Assembly: GCF_009688965.1 (NCBI RefSeq)
Contig: NZ_AP021875.1
Span: 372,001-436,000, forward strand
Direction: 5' to 3'
DNA: 64,000 nucleotides
From: Desulfosarcina widdelii
Lineage (GTDB): Bacteria > Desulfobacterota > Desulfobacteria > Desulfobacterales > Desulfosarcinaceae
The translations under genes were made by a program, and so were the position numbers. Below the pieces are notes generated by a model. It did no database searches and was not told where the DNA came from. It was given only the letters and a program-made list of their open reading frames with translations. Below, piece by piece: positions 16,410 to 24,169 of this stretch (positions within the stretch are counted from its first letter, which is position 1; each line of letters begins with the position of its first letter).

Positions 16410-16740
16410 CCTGTTCAATTCACGCAAGTGAGGAGCGAAGCGAATTTAACCAGGGCGTTCATCCGTGTCCTATTTAAGATTTTTCTTGATTGTCTATCAG
16501 CTATCAGCCATGAGCTATCAGCTATTCGGTCCGTCCGTGTGTGTCCGCTTGCCCAGTTAAATTTTTATCCTGTGGAACCAGGGATGTTCTTTTGTGTAAC
16601 TGCGACTCTCAAGTGAAAATCGAAGCAAATTTAACCGGGGTGGCTAATAAACCCCTCTGTGCCCTCCGCGCCTCGAACGAAGTGGGCGGTGAATAACCAA
16701 CTTAACTTTGATCAATTTCCGCAGGCGGACAGGGGGACTG
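16410..16740. repeat. Dispersed repeat arms upstream of hicBA
   Basis: Holds the 'TTCAATTCACGCAAGTGAGG' element (about 16417-16455), 'gctatcagccatgagctatc' simple repeats, a diverged GTTAAATTTT...CAAATTTAACCGGGG element (about 16554-16640) and a half-copy ending 'cgaacgaagtgggcggtga'. Confidence 0.75.
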
Positions 16741-16778
16741 GAAATTTTAGATAGAGCGTTCGAAGGAAGGAAAACAAA

Positions 16779-16988
16779 ATGCTTAAAAAATATACCCTGT
16801 TGTATTGGCAAGATGGCAAATGGCTTGTCGGGCGCCTAAGAGAGAGAAGCGATGTGTTCTCCCAGGGAAAGACCTTAAGCGAACTCGAAAGTAATATCCA
16901 AGAGGCACTGAGTTTGATGGAAGATACCGACTTTGAAAACCTGCCTGCAGGATTCAAGATCAAGGAAATGACTGTTGAAACGCAGTGA
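16779..16988 (+). CDS. hicB: HicB-family antitoxin
   Basis: 69 residues. MLKKYTLLYWQDGKWLVGRL and the helix LSELESNIQEALSLMED match the partial RNase-H-like HicB domain without a C-terminal DNA-binding domain. GGAAGGAAAA precedes the ATG. Here hicB precedes hicA, the reverse of the common order seen in the second pair at 59.8 kb. Confidence 0.85.
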   Translation: MLKKYTLLYWQDGKWLVGRLRERSDVFSQGKTLSELESNIQEALSLMEDTDFENLPAGFKIKEMTVETQ

Positions 16989-17166
16989 GTTTATCCGCAG
17001 GATTAATGGTCTTGGATGTGAATTGTTGCGACATGGAAATCGGCACGATATTTATATCAATACGAACAATGGCAAACGAGCTCCAATACCCCGCCACAAA
17101 GAAATTGCAGACACACTGACCAAAATCATTCTCAAACAACTGGGCATTGAAAAAGATGATGTATAG
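16975..17166 (+). CDS. hicA: HicA-family mRNA interferase toxin
   Basis: 63 residues starting at a TTG at 16975 inside hicB (14-bp overlap). KRSEFIRRINGLGCELLRHG, then NRHDIYINTNNGKRAPIPRHKE, gives the dsRBD-like HicA fold with the catalytic His in the RHGNRHDIY segment. The weak TTG start and overlap suggest translation coupled to hicB, keeping toxin below antitoxin. Confidence 0.87.
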   Translation: MKRSEFIRRINGLGCELLRHGNRHDIYINTNNGKRAPIPRHKEIADTLTKIILKQLGIEKDDV

Positions 17167-17561
17167 CGGTGGTGAAAAGCAGGTAAAAGACTATCGTTTG
17201 AAGCGTTTAAGGACTGTATGATTCCTATCGATCTCATAATCTTTATTCACCTTAGAGACGCAGAGGACGCAGAGAGATCCGATCATATAATTAGTTGGGT
17301 TTGTTAATTTTCACCGCAGAGTAGCAGAGCACGAAGAGGTTTTATAGTCTTTTTCCGAAGGGGACAACCAACCCTTCGCGAACTCCGCGCCTCGAGCGAA
17401 GCGGGCGGTGGAAAAACCAATTCTTAATGTTGAATTGTGAATTTTAAATGAAGGTTGCGAATCCGAATATAATTCAAAATTCAAAACTAAAAATTCAAAA
17501 TTAGAATTGTCCGTGTTCAATAGGCTGTTGACGTTTGGACTATAGGCTGTAGGAGAAAAAA
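17167..17561. repeat. CGCAGAG palindrome and 'aattcaaaat' repeats
   Basis: A short half-copy lies at 17250-17275, a full copy at 17312-17410 with 'ccgaagggg' centre, then 'gaattttaaatgaagg', 'aattcaaaattcaaaact' units and a 'tataggctgtaggag' unit that supplies the AGGAG before the following small frame. Confidence 0.75.
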
Positions 17562-17711
17562 ATGAGAGACCACACGAAATTGAAAGCGTTCGAGCTGGCA
17601 GATGAAATAGCGATTGCTATCCATCGTCTGACGAAAGCTCTCCGCTACACCAATAAAAGTAAGAACTCGACATTGTCAATTTCTTACTTACAGGTTATGA
17701 TTAACACATAA
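17562..17711 (+). pseudogene. Truncated four-helix-bundle (S23/IVS) protein, second type
   Basis: Begins MRDHTKLKAFELADEIAIAI then HRLTKAL, the typical start of a different subgroup of four-helix-bundle/S23 proteins. After about 27 residues the similarity ends and 22 unrelated codons lead to a stop, giving 49 residues against ~120 expected. An AGGAG lies 6 nt upstream, so a short peptide may still be made. Confidence 0.7.
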
Positions 17712-17741
17712 CCGGACCCGACAAAAAAAAGGGCTGAAAAA

Positions 17742-17996
17742 ATGGAAATACTAAAATCGAAAGTAACCTCCAAGGGGCAAATCGTCATACCCAAGGAGAT
17801 CCGATCAAAATATGGAATTACCAAGGCGACCGTCATCCATTGGATACAAAGAGGTGAGGGGGTTCTGATGATACCCGATTCTGAAGATTCGATAATTGCC
17901 GCCAAGGGAATGATTGCAAAATCAGGGTCGCTCGACAAATTATTACAGGACCGAAGGTCGGCAATGCTGAAAGAAGATGGTGTAAGCGATCGATAA
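17742..17996 (+). CDS. AbrB/MazE-type antitoxin
   Basis: 84 residues. MEILKSKVTSKGQIVIPKEI then RSKYGI is the classic AbrB swapped-hairpin DNA-binding domain, followed by an acidic C-terminal tail that would bind the PIN toxin. It is paired with the downstream gene; the stop ends 4 bases before the toxin GTG. Confidence 0.9.
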   Translation: MEILKSKVTSKGQIVIPKEIRSKYGITKATVIHWIQRGEGVLMIPDSEDSIIAAKGMIAKSGSLDKLLQDRRSAMLKEDGVSDR

Positions 17997-18000
17997 TTAC

Positions 18001-18396
18001 GTGCTCGACAGCTATGCGGTGATCGGTTATCTCGAAGACGAGCCCTTCGCAGATTGGTTGAAACAATTGCTGCTATCTGCACGCAATAGGCGATGTCAAC
18101 TCTCTATGCATGCGATCCAACTTGGCGAGGTATACTATATTCTCCTGAGAGAGCAGGGAAAAGCCATTGCTGATCTGGCCTATGCACGGATCAAGGATTT
18201 TCCTGTCACTATTGTAGACACCGTAGATGAAAAATTGCTGTTAGCCGCCGCAACGTTGAAGGCGAATTTTCCGATGTCATACGCCGATACGTTTGCCGCT
18301 GCTCTCGCCCAGATAAATCATGCTGTTTTATTAACCGGTGATCCGGAGTTCAAAACCTTGGAAGAAAAGGGAATTATAGAGGTAAAATGGCTGTGA
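18001..18396 (+). CDS. vapC: PIN-domain RNase toxin (VapC family)
   Basis: 131 residues with a GTG start at 18001; no ATG is available upstream before the in-frame stop at 17983. MLDSYAVIGYLEDE (Asp), QLGEVYYIL (Glu), MSYADTFAAALAQ (Asp) and LTGDPEFKTLE (Asp) mark the PIN active site. The residues before GTG (IDNY) would extend the first strand, so the true start could be a non-canonical codon slightly upstream. Confidence 0.87.
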   Translation: MLDSYAVIGYLEDEPFADWLKQLLLSARNRRCQLSMHAIQLGEVYYILLREQGKAIADLAYARIKDFPVTIVDTVDEKLLLAAATLKANFPMSYADTFAAALAQINHAVLLTGDPEFKTLEEKGIIEVKWL

Positions 18397-18418
18397 GCAA
18401 TGCGCGTTGAGGGGGGAG

Positions 18419-18466
18419 CGTTCACTGGCGGAGATTTTGGAAGAACGGGGATATACCATTAGCTGA
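18419..18466 (+). pseudogene. Second decayed 3' end of a beta-CASP gene
   Basis: Reads RSLAEILEERGYTIS then stop, equivalent to RALAEVLEKQGYTVH at the end of the intact gene ending at 11667. No further match upstream because it abuts the vapC stop. Like the fragment at 16.0 kb it is followed by an S23 N-terminal fragment. Confidence 0.6.
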
Positions 18467-18600
18467 ATGAGATCGAAGTTCTGAAGTTAGGAAGAGCGGA
18501 ACCTCGAGGAAGACGAACAAAAATAACGGGTAGAGAGGAATTTGGGAAGAGTCGGTTTTCGGGAAGGCTTGATGAGCGGAAGTCGTGATGCAGGTAAGAA

Positions 18601-18714
18601 ATGGAAAATAGGAACCATATAAAGCATTTCAGAGATCTTGATGTATATCGGCTCGCATTTGATTGTGCGATGAGGATTTTCAAGTGCACAAAATTTTCAG
18701 CCTGGTCAATTTAG
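18601..18714 (+). pseudogene. N-terminal fragment of a four-helix-bundle (S23/IVS) protein
   Basis: 37 codons: MENRNHIKHFRDLDVYRLAF then DCAMRIFKCTKFSAW, then Ser-Ile-stop. It is nearly identical to the fragment at 16317-16409 and truncated at the same codon. Confidence 0.75.
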
Positions 18715-18764
18715 AGCACACTCTACTTTACTCATGATTAAAATCGTGTTGTGTCTATTTTCGT

Positions 18765-19016
18765 ATGGAGCTTCGTTTTTTAAGAGATACGGATAAACGG
18801 GAGGTTGATTTTGTTGTATTGAAAGAAGGTGCCCCCCAGTTTGCTGTCGAATGCAAAATTGGAGAAAAGAATGTCAACCCTGCTATTTTCTATTTCAAGG
18901 AGCGGACAGCCATACCTGATTTCTACCAGGTACACCAGGGCACACGAGATTATATAAAAAATGGGGTTCGCATACTTCCCATAGAAACATTTTGTAAGGA
19001 ACTTAAACTTCATTAA
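18765..19016 (+). pseudogene. C-terminal fragment of a DUF4143 (AAA ATPase-type) protein
   Basis: 83 codons. ELRFLRDTDKREVDFVVLKE and QFAVECKIGEKNVNPAIFYF match the restriction-enzyme-like C-terminal DUF4143 domain (D, E-x-K core) of a roughly 400-residue ATP-binding protein. The ATPase part is absent; upstream is an S23 fragment. The ATG used is probably internal. Confidence 0.75.
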
Positions 19017-19044
19017 TGTAACTGTCAAAATTCAAATTGAACTC

Positions 19045-19146
19045 CACCGCAGAGCCGCAGAGCACGCAGAGGTTTTATGGTTCTCTCCCCGAAGGGGACA
19101 AGGCAACCCTCTGTGCCCTCCGCGTCTCGAGCGCAGCGGGCGGTGA
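19045..19146. repeat. CGCAGAG palindromic repeat
   Basis: CACCGCAGAGCCGCAGAG at the left, central CCCCGAAGGGG and GCGTCTCGAGCGCAGCGGG at the right. 'aattcaaaaattaaaattc' repeat follows to 19190. Confidence 0.8.
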
Positions 19147-19216
19147 AAGATAATTCAAAAATTAAAATTCAAAATTATTAATTGAAATTTAAAATATTAC
19201 TTCTTGAGGTGTACCT

Positions 19217-20050
19217 ATGAAAAAAATAATTAGCATATCATTGCTCATCGTTACATTATTCTTCGGATTTTTAATTTCCTGTGGAGGCGAAATGGAACAA
19301 AAGAAAGTAACGTATAACAGTTTGAAAGATATCCCTGATGCCGCCTGGGAAAAGTTATCCCAGAAGAAAATCTATTTCGGCCATCAGTCGGTCGGGTTCA
19401 ATATTATGGACGGCGTCGAGGATCTTAAAAAAGAATATCCGCAGATCAACCTGAAGGTGGTCGAAACCAAAGACAGCGATGAGATAAAACCCGGCATTTT
19501 GGCACATTCCAGGGTCGGTAAAAACACGGATCCGAAATCAAAAATCGATGACTTTTCGAATATTTTGGATAACGGAATTGGCAGACAGGCTGACGCAGCA
19601 GCGCTTAAATTCTGCTATGTAGACATGAAGAAAGAGTCTGACATCCCTAAGATTTTCGAAGAGTATAAATATGAAATTGAAAAAATAAAAAAGGCCTATC
19701 CTGATTTTTCGATTGTTCACTTTACAGAGCCCCTCACCGTATCAAAAACTACATGGAAAACATGGCTAAAAAAGATTTTGGGGAAGAAGGATTTTTGGGA
19801 ATTCAACGACAATATTAAAAGAAACGAATACAATGAGCTGCTGATTAGTGAATACCAAGGCAAGGACCCAATTTTAGATATCGCAGCAATCGAATCAACT
19901 AAGCCGGATGGAACCAGACAGAGTTTCGAATTAAACGGAAAAACGTATTACTCCATGTATCCGGGATATACCACCGACGGTGGTCATCTAAACGAATTGG
20001 GTCGCAAAAGAGTGGCTGAGCAGCTGATCCTTTTAATGGTTAATTTATAA
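19217..20050 (+). CDS. SGNH-hydrolase-like lipoprotein
   Basis: 277 residues. Signal peptide with lipobox FLISC (Cys22), so a membrane-anchored lipoprotein. IYFGHQSVGFNIMDGVEDL near residue 50 and DGGHLNELGRKRVAEQL near the C-terminus resemble the first block and the Asp-His block of SGNH/GDSL hydrolases. The usual GDS serine motif is not seen (HQSVG stands in its place). It lies just upstream of exosortase. A role in polysaccharide acyl-group processing is an inference from context. Confidence 0.68.
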   Translation: MKKIISISLLIVTLFFGFLISCGGEMEQKKVTYNSLKDIPDAAWEKLSQKKIYFGHQSVGFNIMDGVEDLKKEYPQINLKVVETKDSDEIKPGILAHSRVGKNTDPKSKIDDFSNILDNGIGRQADAAALKFCYVDMKKESDIPKIFEEYKYEIEKIKKAYPDFSIVHFTEPLTVSKTTWKTWLKKILGKKDFWEFNDNIKRNEYNELLISEYQGKDPILDIAAIESTKPDGTRQSFELNGKTYYSMYPGYTTDGGHLNELGRKRVAEQLILLMVNL

Positions 20051-20256
20051 CTGTTCACCGAAGAGACGTAGAATACGCAGAGAAATCAGGTGGTTTAATT
20101 GGTTGATTGGTTCAATTCGTTTATTGGTTTTTAGCCGCAGACTGTTTTTACCCCACATCCGTGTAAGTCCGTGTGTGTCCGCCTGCCCAGTTAAAATCAC
20201 TGCAAGTGAAAAGCGAAGCGAATTTAACCAGGGTGGCAAATTAAATTGAGATCGAA
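20051..20256. repeat. Dispersed repeats upstream of exosortase
   Basis: Half CGCAGAG motif, ggttgattggttcaattcgt units, 'gtccgtgtgtgtccgcctgc', and the GTTAAAATCACTGCAAGTGA...GCGAATTTAACCAGGG element at about 20191-20230. Confidence 0.75.
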
Positions 20257-21123
20257 ATGATTGAATCCAAAAACAGACACCAAACCGCAGCGCTAAACCC
20301 GATCATGCTCTACACGGGGCTGGTGCTGCTTTTTATTATTGCTTTTTTCCCAGTGATCAGGGGGTTGGTCGGAACCTGGATTCATTCCGACGACAACTCG
20401 CACGGATTACTTATCCTTCCTGTCAGCCTCTACATTATCTGGCAAAACCGGGCAAATTGGGCGGATCTGCCGGTTCAGCCCGGTCGCGGGGGCAAAAGCC
20501 TGGTGGTGCTGACCATTCTTTTTTACATTTTATCTTACAAGGCGGGCATCGCCACTCTCAGCAGCCTTTCCCTGGTTTTGACGATATGGGCCGTCGTCTG
20601 GGCGCTGTTTGGAAAAGCGGTTTTTAAGGCGGTCCTGTTTCCTCTGGCGCTCCTGCTGCTGATGATTCCGGTGCCGGCGCAGTTTTTTTCCATGGCGACG
20701 ATTCCGCTGCAGTTGATGGTCTCCAAGGTGAGTGCCGTGATCGTCCGATTGTTTGATGTCCCGGTACTGCGGGAAGGCAACGTTATTCACCTACCGGGCA
20801 GAACGCTTGAAGTGGTGCAGGCGTGCAGCGGGCTGCGCTCTTTGATGTCGCTGGTTACGCTCTGTGCGATTTTTGGGTATCTAACCCTATCTTCCAATGT
20901 TTTGCGGGGCATACTGATCGTCAGCAGCATCCCGGCAGCGGTTCTGGTCAATATTTTCAGGGTTGTTATGATGATTCTATCGATTCATTACATGGATTTC
21001 GATCTCACCGGCGGAACCCCGCATACCGTATTCGGCGTGATCGTCTTTCTGCTGGCGTTATCCATCGTCGCCGGATTCAGGGGCATTCTTTCGAAATGGG
21101 ACAAAAAACAAACAGACAGCTGA
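20257..21123 (+). CDS. xrt: Exosortase (EpsH family)
   Basis: 288 residues, hydrophobic with about eight membrane segments. The catalytic triad of the family is visible: Cys190 in VVQACSGLRSLMSL, Arg235 in NIFRVVMM and His256 in GGTPHTVFG. Exosortases are integral-membrane transpeptidases that cleave and anchor proteins with PEP-CTERM-type tails and are nearly always encoded with exopolysaccharide genes. The subtype cannot be assigned. It overlaps the downstream epsI-like gene by 28 bases. No substrate with an obvious C-terminal sorting tail is in the window. Confidence 0.92.
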   Translation: MIESKNRHQTAALNPIMLYTGLVLLFIIAFFPVIRGLVGTWIHSDDNSHGLLILPVSLYIIWQNRANWADLPVQPGRGGKSLVVLTILFYILSYKAGIATLSSLSLVLTIWAVVWALFGKAVFKAVLFPLALLLLMIPVPAQFFSMATIPLQLMVSKVSAVIVRLFDVPVLREGNVIHLPGRTLEVVQACSGLRSLMSLVTLCAIFGYLTLSSNVLRGILIVSSIPAAVLVNIFRVVMMILSIHYMDFDLTGGTPHTVFGVIVFLLALSIVAGFRGILSKWDKKQTDS

Positions 21124-21749
21124 TCTACATTGCCGCATGCCTTATGGCCGCTGCCGTGCTTGTCAATTTTGAACGTGCCCCCGGAGTTCAAAGCGATAGA
21201 GCTGGCCTTTCTGAGGTTTTCATGCGGGTAGGCCCGTGGACGGCCGTCAACGAGACGGAAATGCAGGACACGATTGTGACGTCGTTGGACTTGGACGACT
21301 ATCTTTTTCGATCCTATCGAAACGGCATCGCTGTCGTATCCCTTTATGTCGGATACTATTACACCGCCGACAAGGTTGGTGCGGCACACTCTCCGCTGGT
21401 TTGCTTTCCGGGACAAGGGTGGGAAATTTCTCCGCCGAAAGCTGTTTCTGTGAAGACAGACGAGAACCCGGTCAATGCTGAACGGATCCTGATCCAAAAG
21501 GGAAAGCACCGGGAGGCGATTCTGTACTGGTTTCAGGCCTATGACAGGACCTCGCCGGGGACTTTCCATCAAAAGCTGAACAACTTCTGGGCGAAAATCC
21601 GCTCCAAGCCGGAGGACAACGCCTTTGTGCGTGTGTCAGTAACGATCCGGGAAGACGATGTCGAAGGCGCAACCGCCTCCGCGGAATCCTTCATCAAGGC
21701 TTTTTATCCCGTATTTTTGGATTACGTGACCGGCCATGACAAGTCGTGA
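21096..21749 (+). CDS. epsI: EpsI-family exosortase-associated protein
   Basis: 217 residues from the ATG at 21096 within the exosortase gene; the longer open frame starting at 20823 is out-of-frame overlap. One N-terminal membrane segment (LIYIAACLMAAAVLV), then GPWTAVNETEMQD, VSLYVGYYYTADK, AHSPLVCFPGQGWE and AILYWFQAYDR, as in EpsI (DUF3485) proteins. In other bacteria this domain follows exosortase as a separate gene or as a fusion. It probably works with exosortase at the membrane. Confidence 0.9.
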   Translation: MGQKTNRQLIYIAACLMAAAVLVNFERAPGVQSDRAGLSEVFMRVGPWTAVNETEMQDTIVTSLDLDDYLFRSYRNGIAVVSLYVGYYYTADKVGAAHSPLVCFPGQGWEISPPKAVSVKTDENPVNAERILIQKGKHREAILYWFQAYDRTSPGTFHQKLNNFWAKIRSKPEDNAFVRVSVTIREDDVEGATASAESFIKAFYPVFLDYVTGHDKS

Positions 21750-21953
21750 CCGTCAGTTAAGCTACAGACTCACACAGACGTACACAGACAAAAACAATCT
21801 CGCAGAAACGCAGAGAACGCAGAAAAAAGCAGGAGAGGTTGTTGGTTGAAGGTGGTAGGTTGAAGAATAACGACAGACGACCCTCAACATACAACAAGCA
21901 GTTTTCCGCGTCTCGAACGTAGTGGGCGGTGAAAAAAAATGGAGAAACGCTGA
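21750..21953. repeat. CGCAGAG repeat, the last large repeat before the AT-rich locus
   Basis: 'ctcgcagaaacgcagagaac' left arm, 'ggttgttggttgaaggtgg' unit, and right arm ending 'cgtctcgaacgtagtgggcgg' directly before the next gene. From here to about 50 kb these repeat families are absent. Confidence 0.8.
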
Positions 21954-23099
21954 ATGGCGCTATTTTTATTCTGGTTTTCCGTATTCATGGTCTTCTATGT
22001 GTACATCGGGTATCCAATGATAGTGATGCTCCTCTCAGTGGTATTAAACAGGAAAGTTTCTAAGAGAGCCATAGAACCCACCGTAACGATAATGATCGCC
22101 GCCTACAATGAAGCTGAGCATATTCAGCAGACCGTTCAAAACAAAATAGAATTAGTTTATCCTCAGGATAAGCTTGAGATTATCGTTATCTCAGACGGTT
22201 CAACGGACGGAACCGATGATTTGGTCAAAGGAATCGATACAGGTAACGTCCGATTGCTCCGCCAGGAACCGCGTGCCGGCAAAACCGCGGCTCTGAATAT
22301 GGCCGTCCCCTTTGCAAAAGGTGACATACTCGTCTTTTCTGATGCAAACTCTATCTACGATTCGCTTGTACTAAAAAGGCTAATGGCAAATTTCAGCGAC
22401 GAGAACGTTGGCTACGTTACAGGTAAAATGGTGTACGTCAACGCGGATGGATCTCTCGTTGGTGATGGATGCAGCGCATATATGAAGTATGAAAATATGC
22501 TGAGAACGTTCGAAACGAAAATTGGATCAATCGTGGGTGTTGATGGTGGCGTCGATGCTGTCAGGAAAAAGCTGTATGAGCCCATGCAAGATGATCAGCT
22601 CCCTGACTTTGTCCTTCCTCTAAAGGTTTTTAAAAAAGGGTATAAGGTTGTTTACGAACCAGAGGCATTGCTCAAGGAGGATACTCTTAAACTGGTAGAG
22701 GACGAGTATAAGATGCGCGTACGAGTGGCCTTGAGAGCCTTATGGGCATTATTTGATATGCGAGGGCTATTGATTTTCAACAAAGGCAAAAGGCTTTTCG
22801 CTTGGCAGCTTTGGTCTCATAAAGCCTTGAGGTATGGATGTTTTGTTTTTGTTTTGACGACATTTATATCCAACTTGTTTCTATTGGGTAATGGCGGCCT
22901 CTATATTTTAGTATTTGCCGTCCAGGTGATGCTGGTCATCGCCATCATAATGTCATTCATGGTTTCAAAGTCTGGTATTATTGGAAAAATATTGAATTTT
23001 TCTCAGTATTTCTTTCTTTTGAATGCCGCATCGGCACTCGCGGTGGTGAAATTTTTATCCGGTCAGAAGATGGTGATTTGGAATCCCAGAAAGGGATAA
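21954..23099 (+). CDS. Membrane glycosyltransferase, family 2 (processive type)
   Basis: 381 residues. N-terminal membrane segment (2-25), then a GT-A domain with TVTIMIAAYNEAEHI, VISDGSTDGTDDL, VFSDANSIYD and VGVDGGVDAVRKKLY; the acceptor-region motif is in RVRVALRALW. Three membrane segments follow. Layout resembles hyaluronan/cellulose synthase-like enzymes in exosortase loci. It probably starts or extends the polysaccharide at the inner membrane. Moderate GC; the following genes are much more AT-rich. Confidence 0.87.
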   Translation: MALFLFWFSVFMVFYVYIGYPMIVMLLSVVLNRKVSKRAIEPTVTIMIAAYNEAEHIQQTVQNKIELVYPQDKLEIIVISDGSTDGTDDLVKGIDTGNVRLLRQEPRAGKTAALNMAVPFAKGDILVFSDANSIYDSLVLKRLMANFSDENVGYVTGKMVYVNADGSLVGDGCSAYMKYENMLRTFETKIGSIVGVDGGVDAVRKKLYEPMQDDQLPDFVLPLKVFKKGYKVVYEPEALLKEDTLKLVEDEYKMRVRVALRALWALFDMRGLLIFNKGKRLFAWQLWSHKALRYGCFVFVLTTFISNLFLLGNGGLYILVFAVQVMLVIAIIMSFMVSKSGIIGKILNFSQYFFLLNAASALAVVKFLSGQKMVIWNPRKG

Positions 23100-23201
23100 G
23101 TTCATTTTATACGCGGTAGAAGGACGGAATGAAGCTAAATAAGCGCCTCATAGCAGGCATACTATACAAGCTGAGAAGACAAATTCTCTTCTGTTAGGAA
23201 T

Positions 23202-24149
23202 ATGAGGTTTGATGTGCTCAAGAAATTCCCTATTGATATTGAAACGTTGCAAGGCGAATCCGGAATAGAGGTCTATGTACTGAATAAATGGAAGAATGCC
23301 AATTTTGTAACGACCTTAAAGCACCTGCCTTCCAATACGATTACAGCAAAAGTTCTCAATGACGGATATTCACTTTTCAAGAATGTAGCCAAGGGTGAAG
23401 ATTACCTTATTGAAGTACAGTTTTCCGATCCACTTAAAAGATTAAAATACAAAAGCAAGAAAACGAAAATCAAATATAGCGGTCCAAAGAATCTGAGAAT
23501 AATTGGCACAGGCTCTGGACGGTGTGGCACTTCATCATTTGCCAAATACTTGGACGGGATGCGGTTTGCCAACAGAAAGTTGGTTCGTGCCAGGCATGAG
23601 TCAATGTCAGGGCTTATTCTCGAAAAGATTCGAGACAAAGCAACCGAAGAAATTAAGCATTATTTGCTATCATTTCAACATAATGTTGAAATCTCGCCGT
23701 ATTTCAGCCTCATCCCAGAGATCCTTGACGTAGGCGATAAAGTCGTACTCATAATCAGGGATGGGCGGAAAGTAGTGGCAAGTGGCATGGCTAGAGGATG
23801 GTACAGTCGGGCCTCGATCTGGGACCAAATAAAACCGGATTTTGAAGGTACGACCTTTGAAAAATGTTGTCATCTATGGCGGCATACGAACGAAAACGTA
23901 ATTAATAAGGCTGATATCGTTATCAAGCTCGAAGATTTGATCAGCAACAATCTTGATGAAAAATTTTACAAAATACTGGGGTTGAGTATGGTACAGAAAG
24001 AATTTCCGAAGACCAATAAATCAAAAAATCCGCCCCAATACAAATGGTCCAAGGACGAATTTAGCGATTTTAAAAGAATTTGTGGCCATCTAATGGATCA
24101 ATATTATTCTGGGTGGGAAAATGATAGTCTAATAAAAATAAATAGTTAA
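23202..24149 (+). CDS. Sulfotransferase family protein
   Basis: 315 residues. IGTGSGRCGTSSFAKYLDG near residue 105 is the 5'-phosphosulfate-binding loop of PAPS-dependent sulfotransferases; VVLIIRDGRKVVASGMARGW near residue 185 is the 3'-phosphate-binding R...S segment. About 95 residues precede the loop, an unusual N-terminal domain. It would transfer sulfate from PAPS to a sugar hydroxyl. Together with the gene at 38705 it points to a sulfated polysaccharide. Confidence 0.78.
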   Translation: MRFDVLKKFPIDIETLQGESGIEVYVLNKWKNANFVTTLKHLPSNTITAKVLNDGYSLFKNVAKGEDYLIEVQFSDPLKRLKYKSKKTKIKYSGPKNLRIIGTGSGRCGTSSFAKYLDGMRFANRKLVRARHESMSGLILEKIRDKATEEIKHYLLSFQHNVEISPYFSLIPEILDVGDKVVLIIRDGRKVVASGMARGWYSRASIWDQIKPDFEGTTFEKCCHLWRHTNENVINKADIVIKLEDLISNNLDEKFYKILGLSMVQKEFPKTNKSKNPPQYKWSKDEFSDFKRICGHLMDQYYSGWENDSLIKINS

Positions 24150-24169
24150 TTTTTGTTCTTTAGATTTTT

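Noticed and set aside
4528..20236. GTTNAAT...ATTTAAC elements with TA cassettes as an integron attC array
   Set aside because: The half-sites match GTTRRRY and RYYYAAC but in the wrong order for attC (which runs RYYYAAC to GTTRRRY). No integrase gene is seen, cassette directions are mixed, and elements also occur inside genes.
23110..23125. 'gcggtaga' upstream of the sulfotransferase as an ops/JUMPstart antitermination element
   Set aside because: Only a partial match to GGCGGTAG and no flanking JUMPstart sequence or RfaH gene in the window.
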